Assembly: GCA_963765555.1 (NCBI GenBank)
Contig: CAVXWX010000004.1
Location: 341,034-405,033 of the forward strand
Length of the DNA: 64,000 bases
Source: JL08 sp963765555
GTDB taxonomy: Bacteria > Pseudomonadota > Alphaproteobacteria > Rhodobacterales > Rhodobacteraceae
Direction: 5' to 3'
Both the position numbers and the translations under genes were made by a program. The notes beneath the pieces are model-generated. The model ran no database searches, was not told the DNA's origin, and saw nothing but the letters and a program-made list of their open reading frames with translations. Shown piece by piece: positions 54,007 through 62,227 of the stretch (its first letter is position 1; every line of letters begins with the position of its first letter).

Positions 54007-55011
54007 CTAGCGCATCCAGAAGCCTTCGGACTTGATCCTGTTGCGGATTGCCTGTTCCCGGCGGGGCAGGTTGTTCTGATCAAACAGGGCGCGCACCTTT
54101 TGGCCGCGCCCCTGATAGACCATGCGTTTGATCGGGTCAGACCCTTTCAGAACCTTTTTGATCTTATTGGGGGCTGATACCGTTTCTAGCACTTGAACCA
54201 CAGCATCAGATTCACGTGCGTAAAGCATTGGAAACAGGCGGTAATGGCAACTTATGGAACCGTCAAGAAACCCGTCAGGCAATGTATCGCGACCGCCGCC
54301 AAGGGCGTGGATCACGAGCGGTAACGCCACCTGATCCAGCCACGGGTCCAGTGATTGGCAGACCAGTTCCGGCGGTGGATCATCGCGGATGGCCAACGCA
54401 TATTCCAGAAACTTTTGCCCGAACACATGCGGGCACTGATAATAGAAATACCCGGCATTGAAATAAAGATAACGCGCCCAGAATTCATCGGGCTGCGACA
54501 GGTCCAGTGAGCTTTGAAAATCAAGGCCGAATTTATCGTACAGGGATTTCCAGATATCCGTGTATCCGGGGCCATAAAGCTCGGGTTGCGGCCAGGTTCC
54601 GGTGCGGCGCAGCGATGCGGATGGGCGCGCGAAATCAAAGGGAACATCCGAAATCTCGCCCGTGATCAATGTGTCGCTGTCAAAAAACACAAAAGGTTCA
54701 TTGGCGGGCAGGGCAAACAAGGCCTCGATCTTGTTGCCATAGGGGTAGGACGCGCCAAAATGGCGGCTTTCGAACGGAATGATTTCAGCACCAAGAGCGG
54801 CAAGGCTGTCGCGCACATCGGATTTGTTGATCCGCGGGTCAGACGGCCAAAGCGGGCCGGGCTGCGGTTCTGCAACCAGAACACGCCCTTTGAAGGCTGG
54901 CGCGCACTGGCGCAGAGAGGCGACAAACAAAAGCGCCTCGTATTGCAATCGGCCAGACTGGCCTACGATCACAATGTTGAATGTCGCTGGTTTTGCGGCT
55001 TTTTTTGCCAT
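54007..55011 (-). CDS. Putative glycosyltransferase
   Basis: 334 residues, no signal peptide or membrane helix. The N-terminal half has a GT-A-like pattern: FNIVIVGQSGRLQYEALLF at the start and EPFVFFDSDTLITGEI, a D-x-D type metal/sugar-nucleotide motif near residue 110. The central region has many aromatics (YLYFNAGYFYYQCPHVFG), as in family 8-like transferases. The C-terminal tail is very basic. Substrate unknown; no polysaccharide genes are adjacent, although the capsule block lies 35 kb away. Confidence 0.6.
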   Translation of the reverse strand: MAKKAAKPATFNIVIVGQSGRLQYEALLFVASLRQCAPAFKGRVLVAEPQPGPLWPSDPRINKSDVRDSLAALGAEIIPFESRHFGASYPYGNKIEALFALPANEPFVFFDSDTLITGEISDVPFDFARPSASLRRTGTWPQPELYGPGYTDIWKSLYDKFGLDFQSSLDLSQPDEFWARYLYFNAGYFYYQCPHVFGQKFLEYALAIRDDPPPELVCQSLDPWLDQVALPLVIHALGGGRDTLPDGFLDGSISCHYRLFPMLYARESDAVVQVLETVSAPNKIKKVLKGSDPIKRMVYQGRGQKVRALFDQNNLPRREQAIRNRIKSEGFWMR

Positions 55012-55131
55012 GCTCTGCTCTGAAACCTTTCGGGTGTCGCGACTAGCATAGGCCGGATTTCAGATCGCCAAAAGGCACTATTTCGCAGGCATGGGACAGG
55101 AGCGCCGGTAAAGAAAGGACCAAGAGGAAAA

Positions 55132-55215
55132 TGGTGGGCGACCCTGGAATCGAACCAGGCGTGCGTCTCCGCGAGGGAGTTACAGTCCCCTGCCACACCT
55201 TGCGGCCTGTCGCCC
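55132..55215 (-). tRNA. tRNA-Tyr (anticodon GTA)
   Basis: On the minus strand the acceptor stem GGGCGAC/GTCGCCC is followed by discriminator A and encoded CCA. The anticodon loop CTGTAAC gives GTA (plus-strand bases 55181-55183). A long variable arm, as expected for tRNA-Tyr, and a TTCGATTCC T loop are visible. Confidence 0.95.
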
Positions 55216-55339
55216 ACGGACCGGACAAAGATTGCGCCGGACGTGAAGGCGTGATTACAAGCGCGCCTATGGGGCGTCAACCTCAAATATCACCTGTGGC
55301 GGGTGGATATATCATGCACGGACCAGAAGGCGGGATCAG

Positions 55340-56113
55340 ATGAAAAAACCCAAATGGGTCGTTGAAAAGGAACAGGCGAAAAAGGCAGCAGGGGCTGAAA
55401 CCGTCTGGCTGTTCGGTTTGCACGCGGTGCGCGATGCGCTGCAAAACCCGGCCCGTGAAAAACTGCGCCTGATTGTCACGCTGAATGCGCAAACAAAACT
55501 GGCTGATGCAATCGCCGCATCCGGAATGGAGCCTGAAATGGCCGATCCGCGCCGGTTCAGCGCGCCGCTGGATCCCGGATCGGTGCATCAGGGTGCCGCG
55601 CTTGAGGTGAAGCCGCTGAACTGGGGGCGGTTGGAAGATGTCTGTATCGGCGCCAAGGTGCCGCGTGTGCTGTTGCTGGATCGCGTGACCGACCCGCATA
55701 ATGTCGGCGCGATCCTGCGATCGGCCGAGGTGTTCGGGGCGTCGGCAGTGATTGGAACACGCCACCATTCCGCCCCCGAAACCGGCGCGTTGGCCAAAAC
55801 CGCCAGCGGCGCGCTGGAACGCCAACCCTATTTGCGGGTGCGTAATCTGGCGGATGCGATCCGCGAATTGCAGGGCTTTGGTTATCTGGTGCTGGGATTG
55901 GACGGAGAGGCCGAACAAACCATCGAACAGGTCGTTGCCGGCGCCACAGACCGCCCGATCGCCCTGGTTCTGGGGGCCGAAGGGCCGGGATTGCGGGAAA
56001 AAACCAAGGACACCTGTGATGCCCTGGTCAAAATCGACGCAGCGGGCAATTTTGGATCGCTTAACGTCTCAAATGCGGCGGCTGTTGCCCTATATGCCAC
56101 TTTAGGACGGTAA
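55340..56113 (+). CDS. rlmB: 23S rRNA (guanosine-2'-O-)-methyltransferase RlmB
   Basis: SPOUT (TrmH-type) methyltransferase of 23S rRNA. 257 residues. N-terminal substrate-binding domain includes LFGLHAVRDALQNPAREK. The knotted domain motifs are VLLLDRVTDPHNVGAILRSA, IALVLGAEGPGLREKTKDTC and NFGSLNVSNAAAVALYATLG. The frame is intact and the gene is divergent from tRNA-Tyr. Confidence 0.95.
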   Translation: MKKPKWVVEKEQAKKAAGAETVWLFGLHAVRDALQNPAREKLRLIVTLNAQTKLADAIAASGMEPEMADPRRFSAPLDPGSVHQGAALEVKPLNWGRLEDVCIGAKVPRVLLLDRVTDPHNVGAILRSAEVFGASAVIGTRHHSAPETGALAKTASGALERQPYLRVRNLADAIRELQGFGYLVLGLDGEAEQTIEQVVAGATDRPIALVLGAEGPGLREKTKDTCDALVKIDAAGNFGSLNVSNAAAVALYATLGR

Positions 56114-56125
56114 CAGGAGGCCGAC

Positions 56126-56452
56126 ATCGCCCATCCGACAAAAATCGCGACCTGCTGTTATTGCGGGACACGTGCTGCACTGGTGTTGCGCGGGCGAGAG
56201 CGCCATGAACTGGCCTGCGCATCCTGTGGTGCCCCGCTGCATGATCTGAAAATGCTGCGCAAGGATAAGGTGGGGGAACGTGAACTCGTACAGCCCAGCC
56301 GTATCCGTGTGCGTCCGAAAGATCCGATTGCAGGCGGCAAGTGGGAGCCCAAGCCGCGTGTGAAAAAGGCAAAGTACCGCAAGAAACGCAAAGGTTTTCT
56401 GAAATGGGCCTTTGAAGAGGCGTTTGACGTGATTGAAGATATTTTCGACTGA
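56126..56452 (+). CDS. Small zinc-ribbon protein with a non-standard start
   Basis: The conserved part begins with a zinc ribbon, ATCCYCG...-like (here KIATCCYCGTRAALVLR) and CASCGAPLHDLKMLRKD, two C-x2-C pairs. A basic tail, KKAKYRKKRKGFLKWAFEEAF, follows. The TTG at 56183 would remove the first Cys pair, so I place the start at ATC 56126, six bases after AGGAGG. It lies in the same frame as the rlmB stop, with no ATG, GTG or TTG between. ATC may be a rare start or an ATG-to-ATC base error. About 108 residues; function unknown. Confidence 0.65.
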   Translation: MAHPTKIATCCYCGTRAALVLRGRERHELACASCGAPLHDLKMLRKDKVGERELVQPSRIRVRPKDPIAGGKWEPKPRVKKAKYRKKRKGFLKWAFEEAFDVIEDIFD

Positions 56453-56534
56453 CAAGAGCACGTGTTCGACAATTCGATCACGTAAATGTCAGCACCCCTT
56501 TTCGATCGGGAAATCCTTCCTATCTTTAGATCAT

Positions 56535-56559
56535 GTAACCGGTCCGGAACTCCGGTTAC
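56535..56559 (+). other. Strong hairpin in the intergenic region
   Basis: GTAACCGG (56535-56542) pairs perfectly with CCGGTTAC (56552-56559). It lies 30 bases before a terminator, in a 198-base stretch without a gene. It could be part of a 3' UTR or a small RNA. Confidence 0.5.
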
Positions 56560-56588
56560 ACCCTTCACTGTCCCTCGTTCCGCTACTG

Positions 56589-56627
56589 GCGCCCCTGGCT
56601 TTTTGCCTTGGGCGCTTTTTTCTTTTG
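56589..56627 (+). terminator. Rho-independent terminator
   Basis: GCGCCC (56589-56594) pairs with GGGCGC (56610-56615), with an inner GGC/GCC pair, then TTTTTTCTTTT. It follows the zinc-ribbon gene by about 135 bases. Confidence 0.85.
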
Positions 56628-56650
56628 AAAAGCCGGTGTACGGAAACGGC

Positions 56651-57121
56651 ATGGCAGCTTATTCCGATGATCTTTTGCGATCCATTCTGACAAAAACCCG
56701 ACGCATTGCAGTGGTCGGGGTGTCAGCGAACCCCGTGCGCCCAAGTTATTATGTAGCGCGCTATCTGAACTTGAAGGGGTATACTGTCTTGCCAGTCAAT
56801 CCGGGCTTCGCCGGAGAGGTGTTGTTCGGTCAAAAGGTCGCCGCATCTTTGTCAGAGATTGACGGGCCCGTGGACATGGTGGATATTTTTCGCCGTTCAG
56901 ACGCGGTGCCGCCGATTGTAGACGAGGCGCTTGCGGTGTTTGCGAACCTGCAAACGATCTGGATGCAGATCGGCGTGGAGCATGAGGCCGCCGCCCAAAA
57001 GGCCCAGGCGCGCGGTGTTACCGTGATTCAGAACCGGTGCCCGAAAATCGAATATCAGCGCCTGTTCGGTGAATTGCGTATGGGCGGGTTCAACACCGGC
57101 GTGATTTCGTCAAGGCTTTGA
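56651..57121 (+). CDS. CoA-binding domain protein (YccU-like)
   Basis: 156 residues from ATG 56651 (MAAYSDDLLRSILTKTRR). The Rossmann-type CoA-binding domain shows IAVVGVSANPVRPSYYVARY, then GYTVLPVNPGFAGEVLFGQ and VDMVDIFRRSDAVPPIVDEA; the C-terminus has GVTVIQNRCPKIEYQRLF. Function unknown, often linked to sulphur amino acid genes; a sulfhydrylase lies 2.7 kb upstream on the other strand. Confidence 0.88.
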   Translation: MAAYSDDLLRSILTKTRRIAVVGVSANPVRPSYYVARYLNLKGYTVLPVNPGFAGEVLFGQKVAASLSEIDGPVDMVDIFRRSDAVPPIVDEALAVFANLQTIWMQIGVEHEAAAQKAQARGVTVIQNRCPKIEYQRLFGELRMGGFNTGVISSRL

Positions 57122-57214
57122 CGGCTGACAGTTGCCTGTCTTTCATCGGGCCCGAAATCTAGGGTCACGTGCGGTGCGCGATCTGTTTTCCGGCTGTTTG
57201 CAAACAACAGAAAC

Positions 57215-57526
57215 TCAGGGTGTTCGGCCGGCTTTTTCGGCGATACCGCTTTGGTTTTGGCGGCGGTCAAGTTCGGCCAGAACATCGGCCAGAGGCACGT
57301 CGCGCGCGGCCATCATCACCAGCAGGTGATAAAGCACATCCGCGGCTTCGCCGGTCAGCGCGGCGCGGTCACCCTTGACGGCTTCGATGATCGCCTCAAC
57401 CGCTTCTTCGCCGAATTTTTCAGCACATTTTTCAGGGCCTTTCGCGAGCAGTTTGGCGGTCCAGCTTGTTTCCGGATCGGCCGTTTTGCGCGCCATGATG
57501 GTCGCGTAAAGATCGTCCAGTGTCAT
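57215..57526 (-). CDS. hisE: Phosphoribosyl-ATP pyrophosphatase
   Basis: Second step of histidine synthesis, releasing pyrophosphate from phosphoribosyl-ATP. 103 residues, all-alpha MazG-like fold, with SWTAKLLAKGPEKCAEKFGE and VEAIIEAVKGDRAALTGEAA. Its ATG overlaps the hisF stop (ATGA). Confidence 0.95.
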   Translation of the reverse strand: MTLDDLYATIMARKTADPETSWTAKLLAKGPEKCAEKFGEEAVEAIIEAVKGDRAALTGEAADVLYHLLVMMAARDVPLADVLAELDRRQNQSGIAEKAGRTP

Positions 57527-58284
57527 GTCAGCCTCATCGGGATGCCGGCGGCGGCCATGTGGGCCTTGGCCTGCGCGATTGTGAAATCGCCAAAATGAAA
57601 GATCGACGCCGCCAGCACCGCGCTGGCCCCGCCTTTGGTGACGCCGTCAACCAGATGATCAAGGGTGCCGACGCCGCCGCTGGCGATCACGGGAATATCC
57701 ACAGCGTCGGAGATGGCACGGGTCAGGGGCAGGTTGAACCCGGCGCGCGTGCCGTCACGATCCATCGAGGTCAGCAATATTTCACCCGCGCCTTTGGCGG
57801 CGACGGTGCGGGCAAATTCGACCGCATCGATACCGGTGGCCTTGCGCCCGCCATGGGTGAAAATTTCCCATTTTCCGGGGCTGACGGTTTTGGCGTCGAT
57901 GGCCACGACGATGCACTGGCTGCCAAAATGATCGGCGGCCTGGGCCACGACATCGGGGTTGGCCACGGCGGCGGAATTGAACGATACCTTGTCTGCCCCC
58001 GCCAGCAGCAGATCACGCACGTCTTCGCGGGTACGCACGCCGCCGCCCACCGTCAGCGGGATATAGCATTGTTCCGCTGTGCGGGTGACCACATCAAACA
58101 TTGTGCCGCGGTTTTCATGGGTTGCGTTGATATCCAGAAAGCACAATTCGTCTGCGCCGGCCGCATCATAGGCCTTGGCGCTTTCCACCGGATCGCCTGC
58201 ATCAATCAGATCGACGAAATTCACGCCTTTGACAACGCGTCCGTCGGCGACATCAAGACAGGGAATGATACGGGTTTTCAGCAT
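57523..58284 (-). CDS. hisF: Imidazole glycerol phosphate synthase, cyclase subunit
   Basis: TIM-barrel cyclase that, with HisH, makes imidazole glycerol phosphate. 253 residues from ATG 58284 (MLKTRIIPCLDVADGRVVKG), the invariant start; a longer reading is rejected. Key motifs: LDINATHENRGTMFD, PLTVGGGVRTREDVRDLLLA, LLTSMDRDGTRAGFN (catalytic Asp) and VIASGGVGTLDHLVDG. It is coupled to hisE; the remaining his genes lie upstream in the order hisB-hisH-hisA. Confidence 0.96.
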   Translation of the reverse strand: MLKTRIIPCLDVADGRVVKGVNFVDLIDAGDPVESAKAYDAAGADELCFLDINATHENRGTMFDVVTRTAEQCYIPLTVGGGVRTREDVRDLLLAGADKVSFNSAAVANPDVVAQAADHFGSQCIVVAIDAKTVSPGKWEIFTHGGRKATGIDAVEFARTVAAKGAGEILLTSMDRDGTRAGFNLPLTRAISDAVDIPVIASGGVGTLDHLVDGVTKGGASAVLAASIFHFGDFTIAQAKAHMAAAGIPMRLT

Positions 58285-58365
58285 GCTGCCGACATAATGG
58301 GATGCGGCCAAAGGATCAATGGCCAAGCGTTATTGCAGCGCGCACGATTGCGGCCGTTTCGCGCC

Positions 58366-58806
58366 CTATGCGAACAAGTTGAAAAGCCCCAGAATAACCA
58401 TGTAGCGGACAGTTTTGGAAAGTGTCACCAACAACAGGAACAGACCAAAACCCATACGCATCACGCCTGCCACAACCGTGATCGGATCGCCGATTACCGG
58501 CACCCATGCCAACAGCACCGACCAGTACCCCCACCGCGCAAAGCGCGCCTGTGCCTGTTGCATTTGGGTGGCAGAGGCCGGAAACCACTTGCGATCCTGA
58601 AAGCGAAGGGCAAGTCGGCCCATCCCGTAATTCAGGACAGACCCCAGAATGTTTCCGGTGCTGGCGACAACCAGCAACGTCAGGCTGGAATAGGTCGACA
58701 GGGACGCCATGGCCAGCACGGCGGCTTCTGACCCGCCAGGCAGCAGGGTGGCCGCGGAAAACGAAATCAGGAATAGGCCGGCCAGCGGCCAGAACACATC
58801 AGCCAT
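58366..58806 (-). CDS. YqaA-family (SNARE-associated/DedA-like) membrane protein
   Basis: 146 residues with about four transmembrane segments (FWPLAGLFLISFSAATLLPG at the start). The family motif LPGGSEAAVLAMAS and WVPVIGDPITVVAGVMRM are conserved. Its start overlaps the hisA stop by eight bases, so it is translated with the his genes, although it has no known part in histidine synthesis. Confidence 0.88.
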   Translation of the reverse strand: MADVFWPLAGLFLISFSAATLLPGGSEAAVLAMASLSTYSSLTLLVVASTGNILGSVLNYGMGRLALRFQDRKWFPASATQMQQAQARFARWGYWSVLLAWVPVIGDPITVVAGVMRMGFGLFLLLVTLSKTVRYMVILGLFNLFA

Positions 58807-59521
58807 TCAAGGCCGTCAGCGCCTTTGCCAGATCAATCGCCCCGTCATAAAGCGCGCGCCCCGAAATGGCCCCGTTCAACGGTGCGCCGCAATCGCGCAG
58901 GGCGATCAGATCAGCAAGCGAGGACACGCCCCCCGACGCAATCACCGGGATCGATACGGCATTGGCCAAGGCCGCTGTTGCAATGATGTTCGGGCCTTGC
59001 ATCGCACCATCCCGGTTGATGTCGGTATAGATGATCGCCGCCACGCCTGCGTCTTCGAACGACCGCGCCAGATCGGTGACCATCACATCGGTTTCCGTGG
59101 CCCAGCCTTTGGTGGCAACGCGGCCATTGCGGGCATCGATGCCGACAGCCACCTGATTTGGAAACGCGCGTGCTGCTTGCCGCACCAGATCGGGGTTTTC
59201 CACAGCGACCGTGCCCAGAATGACGCGCGCCAGCCCTTTCGACAGCCAGCGTTCGATCGTGGCCATATCGCGGATACCACCGCCCAGTTGTGCGGGCACA
59301 CGGGTTTGCGACAGGATCGCCTCGACCGGTGCGGCGTTGACGGGTTCGCCTTCAAACGCGCCGTTCAGGTCGACAAGGTGCAGCCATTCACAGCCCGCGT
59401 TCACAAATTCCATGGCCTGTGCGGCGGGGTTGTCGTTGAACACGGTGGCGCGGCCCATATCGCCATGCACAAGGCGCACGGCCTGTCCGTCTTTGAGGTC
59501 AATCGCGGGGTAAAGGATCAT
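58799..59521 (-). CDS. hisA: Phosphoribosylformimino-AICAR phosphate isomerase
   Basis: Fourth step of histidine synthesis, TIM barrel. 240 residues: MILYPAIDLKDGQAVRLVHG with the first catalytic Asp region, then HLVDLNGAFEGEPVN, QLGGGIRDMATIERWL, IIYTDINRDGAMQGPN (second Asp) and VIASGGVSSLADLIAL. It ends in yqaA. Two DUF2147 genes on the opposite strand separate it from hisH. Confidence 0.96.
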   Translation of the reverse strand: MILYPAIDLKDGQAVRLVHGDMGRATVFNDNPAAQAMEFVNAGCEWLHLVDLNGAFEGEPVNAAPVEAILSQTRVPAQLGGGIRDMATIERWLSKGLARVILGTVAVENPDLVRQAARAFPNQVAVGIDARNGRVATKGWATETDVMVTDLARSFEDAGVAAIIYTDINRDGAMQGPNIIATAALANAVSIPVIASGGVSSLADLIALRDCGAPLNGAISGRALYDGAIDLAKALTALNG

Positions 59522-59652
59522 GCTGTATCTCTTGGTAAGGTTTCGGCGTTCTTATCCCCGACTTTACGTCAATTGCAACGCGACGTTGGGTTACACTTGC
59601 CAGATCGCGCGTTTGGCACGCAGGGTTTCGTCAATTCCATCAGAATGAGGAG

Positions 59653-60051
59653 ATGATGATGAGACATCTGGTATTGACGACACTTGTGGCACTTGGGTTG
59701 GCAGGTCCGGCTTTGGCCGATCCCGTTTTGGGGACATGGCAAACCGTAAGCGATGATAATGGCAACTACGGCCATATCGACGTGGCACCGTGTGGGTCCA
59801 AGATTTGCGGCACATTGGTAAAATCCTTTGCCGCCGGCGGCGCAGCCGGCCCAAGCGGCAACATCGGCAAGCAGATCATCTGGGATATGGAAGCCGAAGG
59901 AGGCGGGGCCTATGGCGGCGGCAAGGTCTGGTCGCCGGATCGGGACAAGACCTATAATTCCAAGATGCAACTGAACGGCAATACGCTGGCGATTTCCGGC
60001 TGTATCCTTGGTATCTGCCGGGATGGCGGCACATGGACCCGTGTGAACTGA
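59653..60051 (+). CDS. DUF2147 secreted protein, copy 1
   Basis: About 130 residues. Three ATGs (59653, 59656, 59659) precede MRHLVLTTLVALGLAGPALA, a signal peptide; given the GAGGAG site at 59647-59652 the third is the best start. The mature domain reads DPVLGTWQTVSDDNGNYGHI, then CGSKICGTLVK and a C-terminal ISGCILGICRDGGTWTRV, typical of DUF2147. It lies on the strand opposite to the his genes, between hisA and hisH. Confidence 0.88.
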   Translation: MMMRHLVLTTLVALGLAGPALADPVLGTWQTVSDDNGNYGHIDVAPCGSKICGTLVKSFAAGGAAGPSGNIGKQIIWDMEAEGGGAYGGGKVWSPDRDKTYNSKMQLNGNTLAISGCILGICRDGGTWTRVN

Positions 60052-60165
60052 TCTGTATGTGTCGTTGATCCGACGGGTCAGGCAAGTGATGTCTTGGCAT
60101 GTGGGCGAAACGCATTATTGTTGCTGTGAAAAGGACCGTTTGGACCTGACACAGGAGGAATGCGG

Positions 60166-60561
60166 ATGTTTCGAAATTTGTCTGTGATCTCGATTGCCCT
60201 GATCTGTACCGTATCAGCGGCGCAAGCCAGCGATGCAGTGGTTGGCCTGTGGAAAACCGAACCTGATCGCAAGAAACTGACCTCGCATATCGAAATCCGG
60301 CAATGCGGGGTCAAGATATGCGGTAAGGTTAAGGAAGCCTTCGACATTTACGGGAAATCCGTGAAAACCCGCAACGTGGGGCGCGAACTGTTCTGGGATG
60401 TCGAAGATTTGGGCGGCGGAAATTATGGCAACGGCACGGTGTTTGTGCCGCTGCTGAACGTCAAAGCGTCCGCCAGCATGAAACTGGCGGGCAACACGCT
60501 CAAGGTGACCGGATGCAAGGGCAAAATCTGTGACGGCCAGACATGGAGCAGGTTGAAATAG
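60166..60561 (+). CDS. DUF2147 secreted protein, copy 2
   Basis: 131 residues from ATG 60166, chosen over ATG 60160 because AGGAGG lies at 60153-60158. Signal peptide MFRNLSVISIALICTVSAAQA. The domain follows copy 1: AVVGLWKTEPDRKKLTSHIE, QCGVKICGKVKEAFD, and VTGCKGKICDGQTWSRLK. The pair probably arose by tandem duplication. It is convergent with hisH, whose stop is 13 bases away. Confidence 0.88.
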   Translation: MFRNLSVISIALICTVSAAQASDAVVGLWKTEPDRKKLTSHIEIRQCGVKICGKVKEAFDIYGKSVKTRNVGRELFWDVEDLGGGNYGNGTVFVPLLNVKASASMKLAGNTLKVTGCKGKICDGQTWSRLK

Positions 60562-60573
60562 CTTTGAGCCCGC

Positions 60574-61212
60574 TCAGGGTGCCCATTTCAGGAAATTTGC
60601 GATCAGACGCAAACCTGTTTTCTGGCTTTTTTCCGGATGGAACTGCATGCCGATCATGGTGGAATGACCGATCACGGCGGTGATGTCTCCGCCATATTCC
60701 ACATGCGCCAACCTGTCTGAAGAGCGCGCCACAACATAATGATAGGAATGGACAAAATAGGCATGATCGCCGGTTTTGATCCCGTTAAAAACCGGGTGGG
60801 GTACATCAAGGATCAGATCGTTCCAGCCCATGTGCGGCACCTTCAGCGCCGGATCATCGGGCGTGATGCGCACGACCTCACCACTGATCCAGTCCAGTCC
60901 TTTGGTGTCTGAATATTCGCGGCCCCATGTCGCCATCAATTGCATGCCGACGCAGATGCCCAGAAACGGGCGGCCTTTCACTTCGACTGCTTCGCGCAGG
61001 GCATCAAACAACCCGCTATGGCCGGTCAGCGCGGCGTGGCAGGCGGGAAACGCGCCATCCCCCGGCAAAACAATGCGGTCGGCGCGGGCCACCACATCGG
61101 CATCGCCGGTCACAACCACATCACCGGCACCGGTATCCTGCGCCATGCGTTGAAACGCCTTTTCTGCCGAATGCAGGTTGCCGCTTTCGTAGTCGATAAT
61201 CGCGGTCAGCAT
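60574..61212 (-). CDS. hisH: Imidazole glycerol phosphate synthase, glutamine amidotransferase subunit
   Basis: Supplies ammonia to HisF. 212 residues from ATG 61212 (MLTAIIDYESGNLHSAEKAF); longer readings overlap hisB. Class I amidotransferase triad: Cys in FLGICVGMQLMATWG, and His/Glu in GMQFHPEKSQKTGLRLI. The second signature is PGDGAFPACHAAL. hisB ends four bases upstream. Confidence 0.96.
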   Translation of the reverse strand: MLTAIIDYESGNLHSAEKAFQRMAQDTGAGDVVVTGDADVVARADRIVLPGDGAFPACHAALTGHSGLFDALREAVEVKGRPFLGICVGMQLMATWGREYSDTKGLDWISGEVVRITPDDPALKVPHMGWNDLILDVPHPVFNGIKTGDHAYFVHSYHYVVARSSDRLAHVEYGGDITAVIGHSTMIGMQFHPEKSQKTGLRLIANFLKWAP

Positions 61213-61216
61213 CGGG

Positions 61217-61804
61217 CTACAATGCGCCTTTGGTCGAGGGCAGGGCACCTGCGCTGCGCGGATCAGGTTCGACCGCTTCGCGCAGGGCGCGGGCGACGGA
61301 TTTGAACGTGGCCTCGGCGATGTGGTGGCTGTTGATCCCGTGCAGGGCATCAATGTGCAGCGTTATGCCGCCATGGGTGCTGAGCGCCTGAAAGAATTCG
61401 CGCACAAGTTCCGTATCGAACGTGCCGATTTTTGCGGTGGGCAGGTCTGCGTTCCAGATCAGAAAGGGACGTGCCGATAAATCTAGCGCACAGCGCACCT
61501 GTGCATCATCCATCGGCAAAAGGCACGACCCGTAGCGACGGATGCCGCGTTTGTCGCCCACAGCTTTTGTCAGGGCCTGACCCAGCGCAATTCCGGTATC
61601 TTCCACGGTGTGGTGATCATCGATGTGCAGATCGCCCTTGGCCGAAATTTCCATGTCGATCATCGAATGGCGCGCCAATTGGTCCAGCATGTGATCAAAG
61701 AACCCGATCCCCGTCTGGTTGTCATAGGTTCCGGTGCCATCAAGGTTGATTTTGACCGAAATGTCGGTTTCAGCGGTTTTGCGGGTGATCGTGGCCGTGC
61801 GCAT
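61217..61804 (-). CDS. hisB: Imidazoleglycerol-phosphate dehydratase
   Basis: Sixth step of histidine synthesis. 195 residues from ATG 61804 (MRTATITRKTAETDISVKIN). Metal-binding motifs: FFDHMLDQLARHSMIDM, IDDHHTVEDTGIALGQAL and INSHHIAEATFKSVARALRE. Monofunctional form without the phosphatase domain, normal for alphaproteobacteria. It starts the hisB-hisH unit. Divergent from the Lrp-type ligand-domain gene. Confidence 0.96.
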   Translation of the reverse strand: MRTATITRKTAETDISVKINLDGTGTYDNQTGIGFFDHMLDQLARHSMIDMEISAKGDLHIDDHHTVEDTGIALGQALTKAVGDKRGIRRYGSCLLPMDDAQVRCALDLSARPFLIWNADLPTAKIGTFDTELVREFFQALSTHGGITLHIDALHGINSHHIAEATFKSVARALREAVEPDPRSAGALPSTKGAL

Positions 61805-61934
61805 GGTGTTTGTCCTGAACGATTTTGCGGTCTTATAGGCGGGACGGGCCATCGGGCCAAGCACCCAGTTTGAGGGATTGCAGCGCCCGTGTCCGATATG
61901 CCATTTTGTGCAAGCCTGAAGGAGCACCCCAAAT

Positions 61935-62174
61935 ATGAGCACCTGCGTCTTTATTCAAATCCGCTGTACCCCCGGAACCACCTATTCCGTCGCCGAAGAG
62001 ATCGCGCTGCGCGAAATCCATTCGGAATTGTTTTCGACCAGCGGCGAATATGATCTGCTGATGAAGCTCTACATTCCCAAGGATGCGGATGTGGGCAAAT
62101 TCATCAATGACAACCTGCTGACGATCAAGGGCATCGAAAGATCGCTGACAACGCTGACATTCAAAGCGTTCTGA
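61935..62174 (+). CDS. Stand-alone Lrp/AsnC ligand-binding (RAM) domain protein
   Basis: 79 residues with AAGGAGC upstream. The whole protein is one RAM domain: TCVFIQIRCTPGTTYSVAEE, EIHSELFSTSGEYDLLMKLY and LTIKGIERSLTTLTFKAF. There is no helix-turn-helix. Such proteins may modulate full-length Lrp proteins or bind amino acids on their own. It is divergent from hisB. Confidence 0.9.
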   Translation: MSTCVFIQIRCTPGTTYSVAEEIALREIHSELFSTSGEYDLLMKLYIPKDADVGKFINDNLLTIKGIERSLTTLTFKAF

Positions 62175-62227
62175 GAGCAGCCCGAACCGGTTACGTGCCG
62201 TTGAACAATTCCTTCAACAGCAGCTTT

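Noticed and set aside
57520..58731. Long open frame on the plus strand (about 400 codons) opposite hisF and yqaA
   Set aside because: It mirrors hisF and yqaA, has no ribosome-binding site, and the protein is His/Gly/Gln-rich with no family resemblance. High GC makes antisense frames long here.
58709..59656. Plus-strand open frame opposite hisA
   Set aside because: Antisense shadow of hisA, with no recognisable domain and atypical composition.
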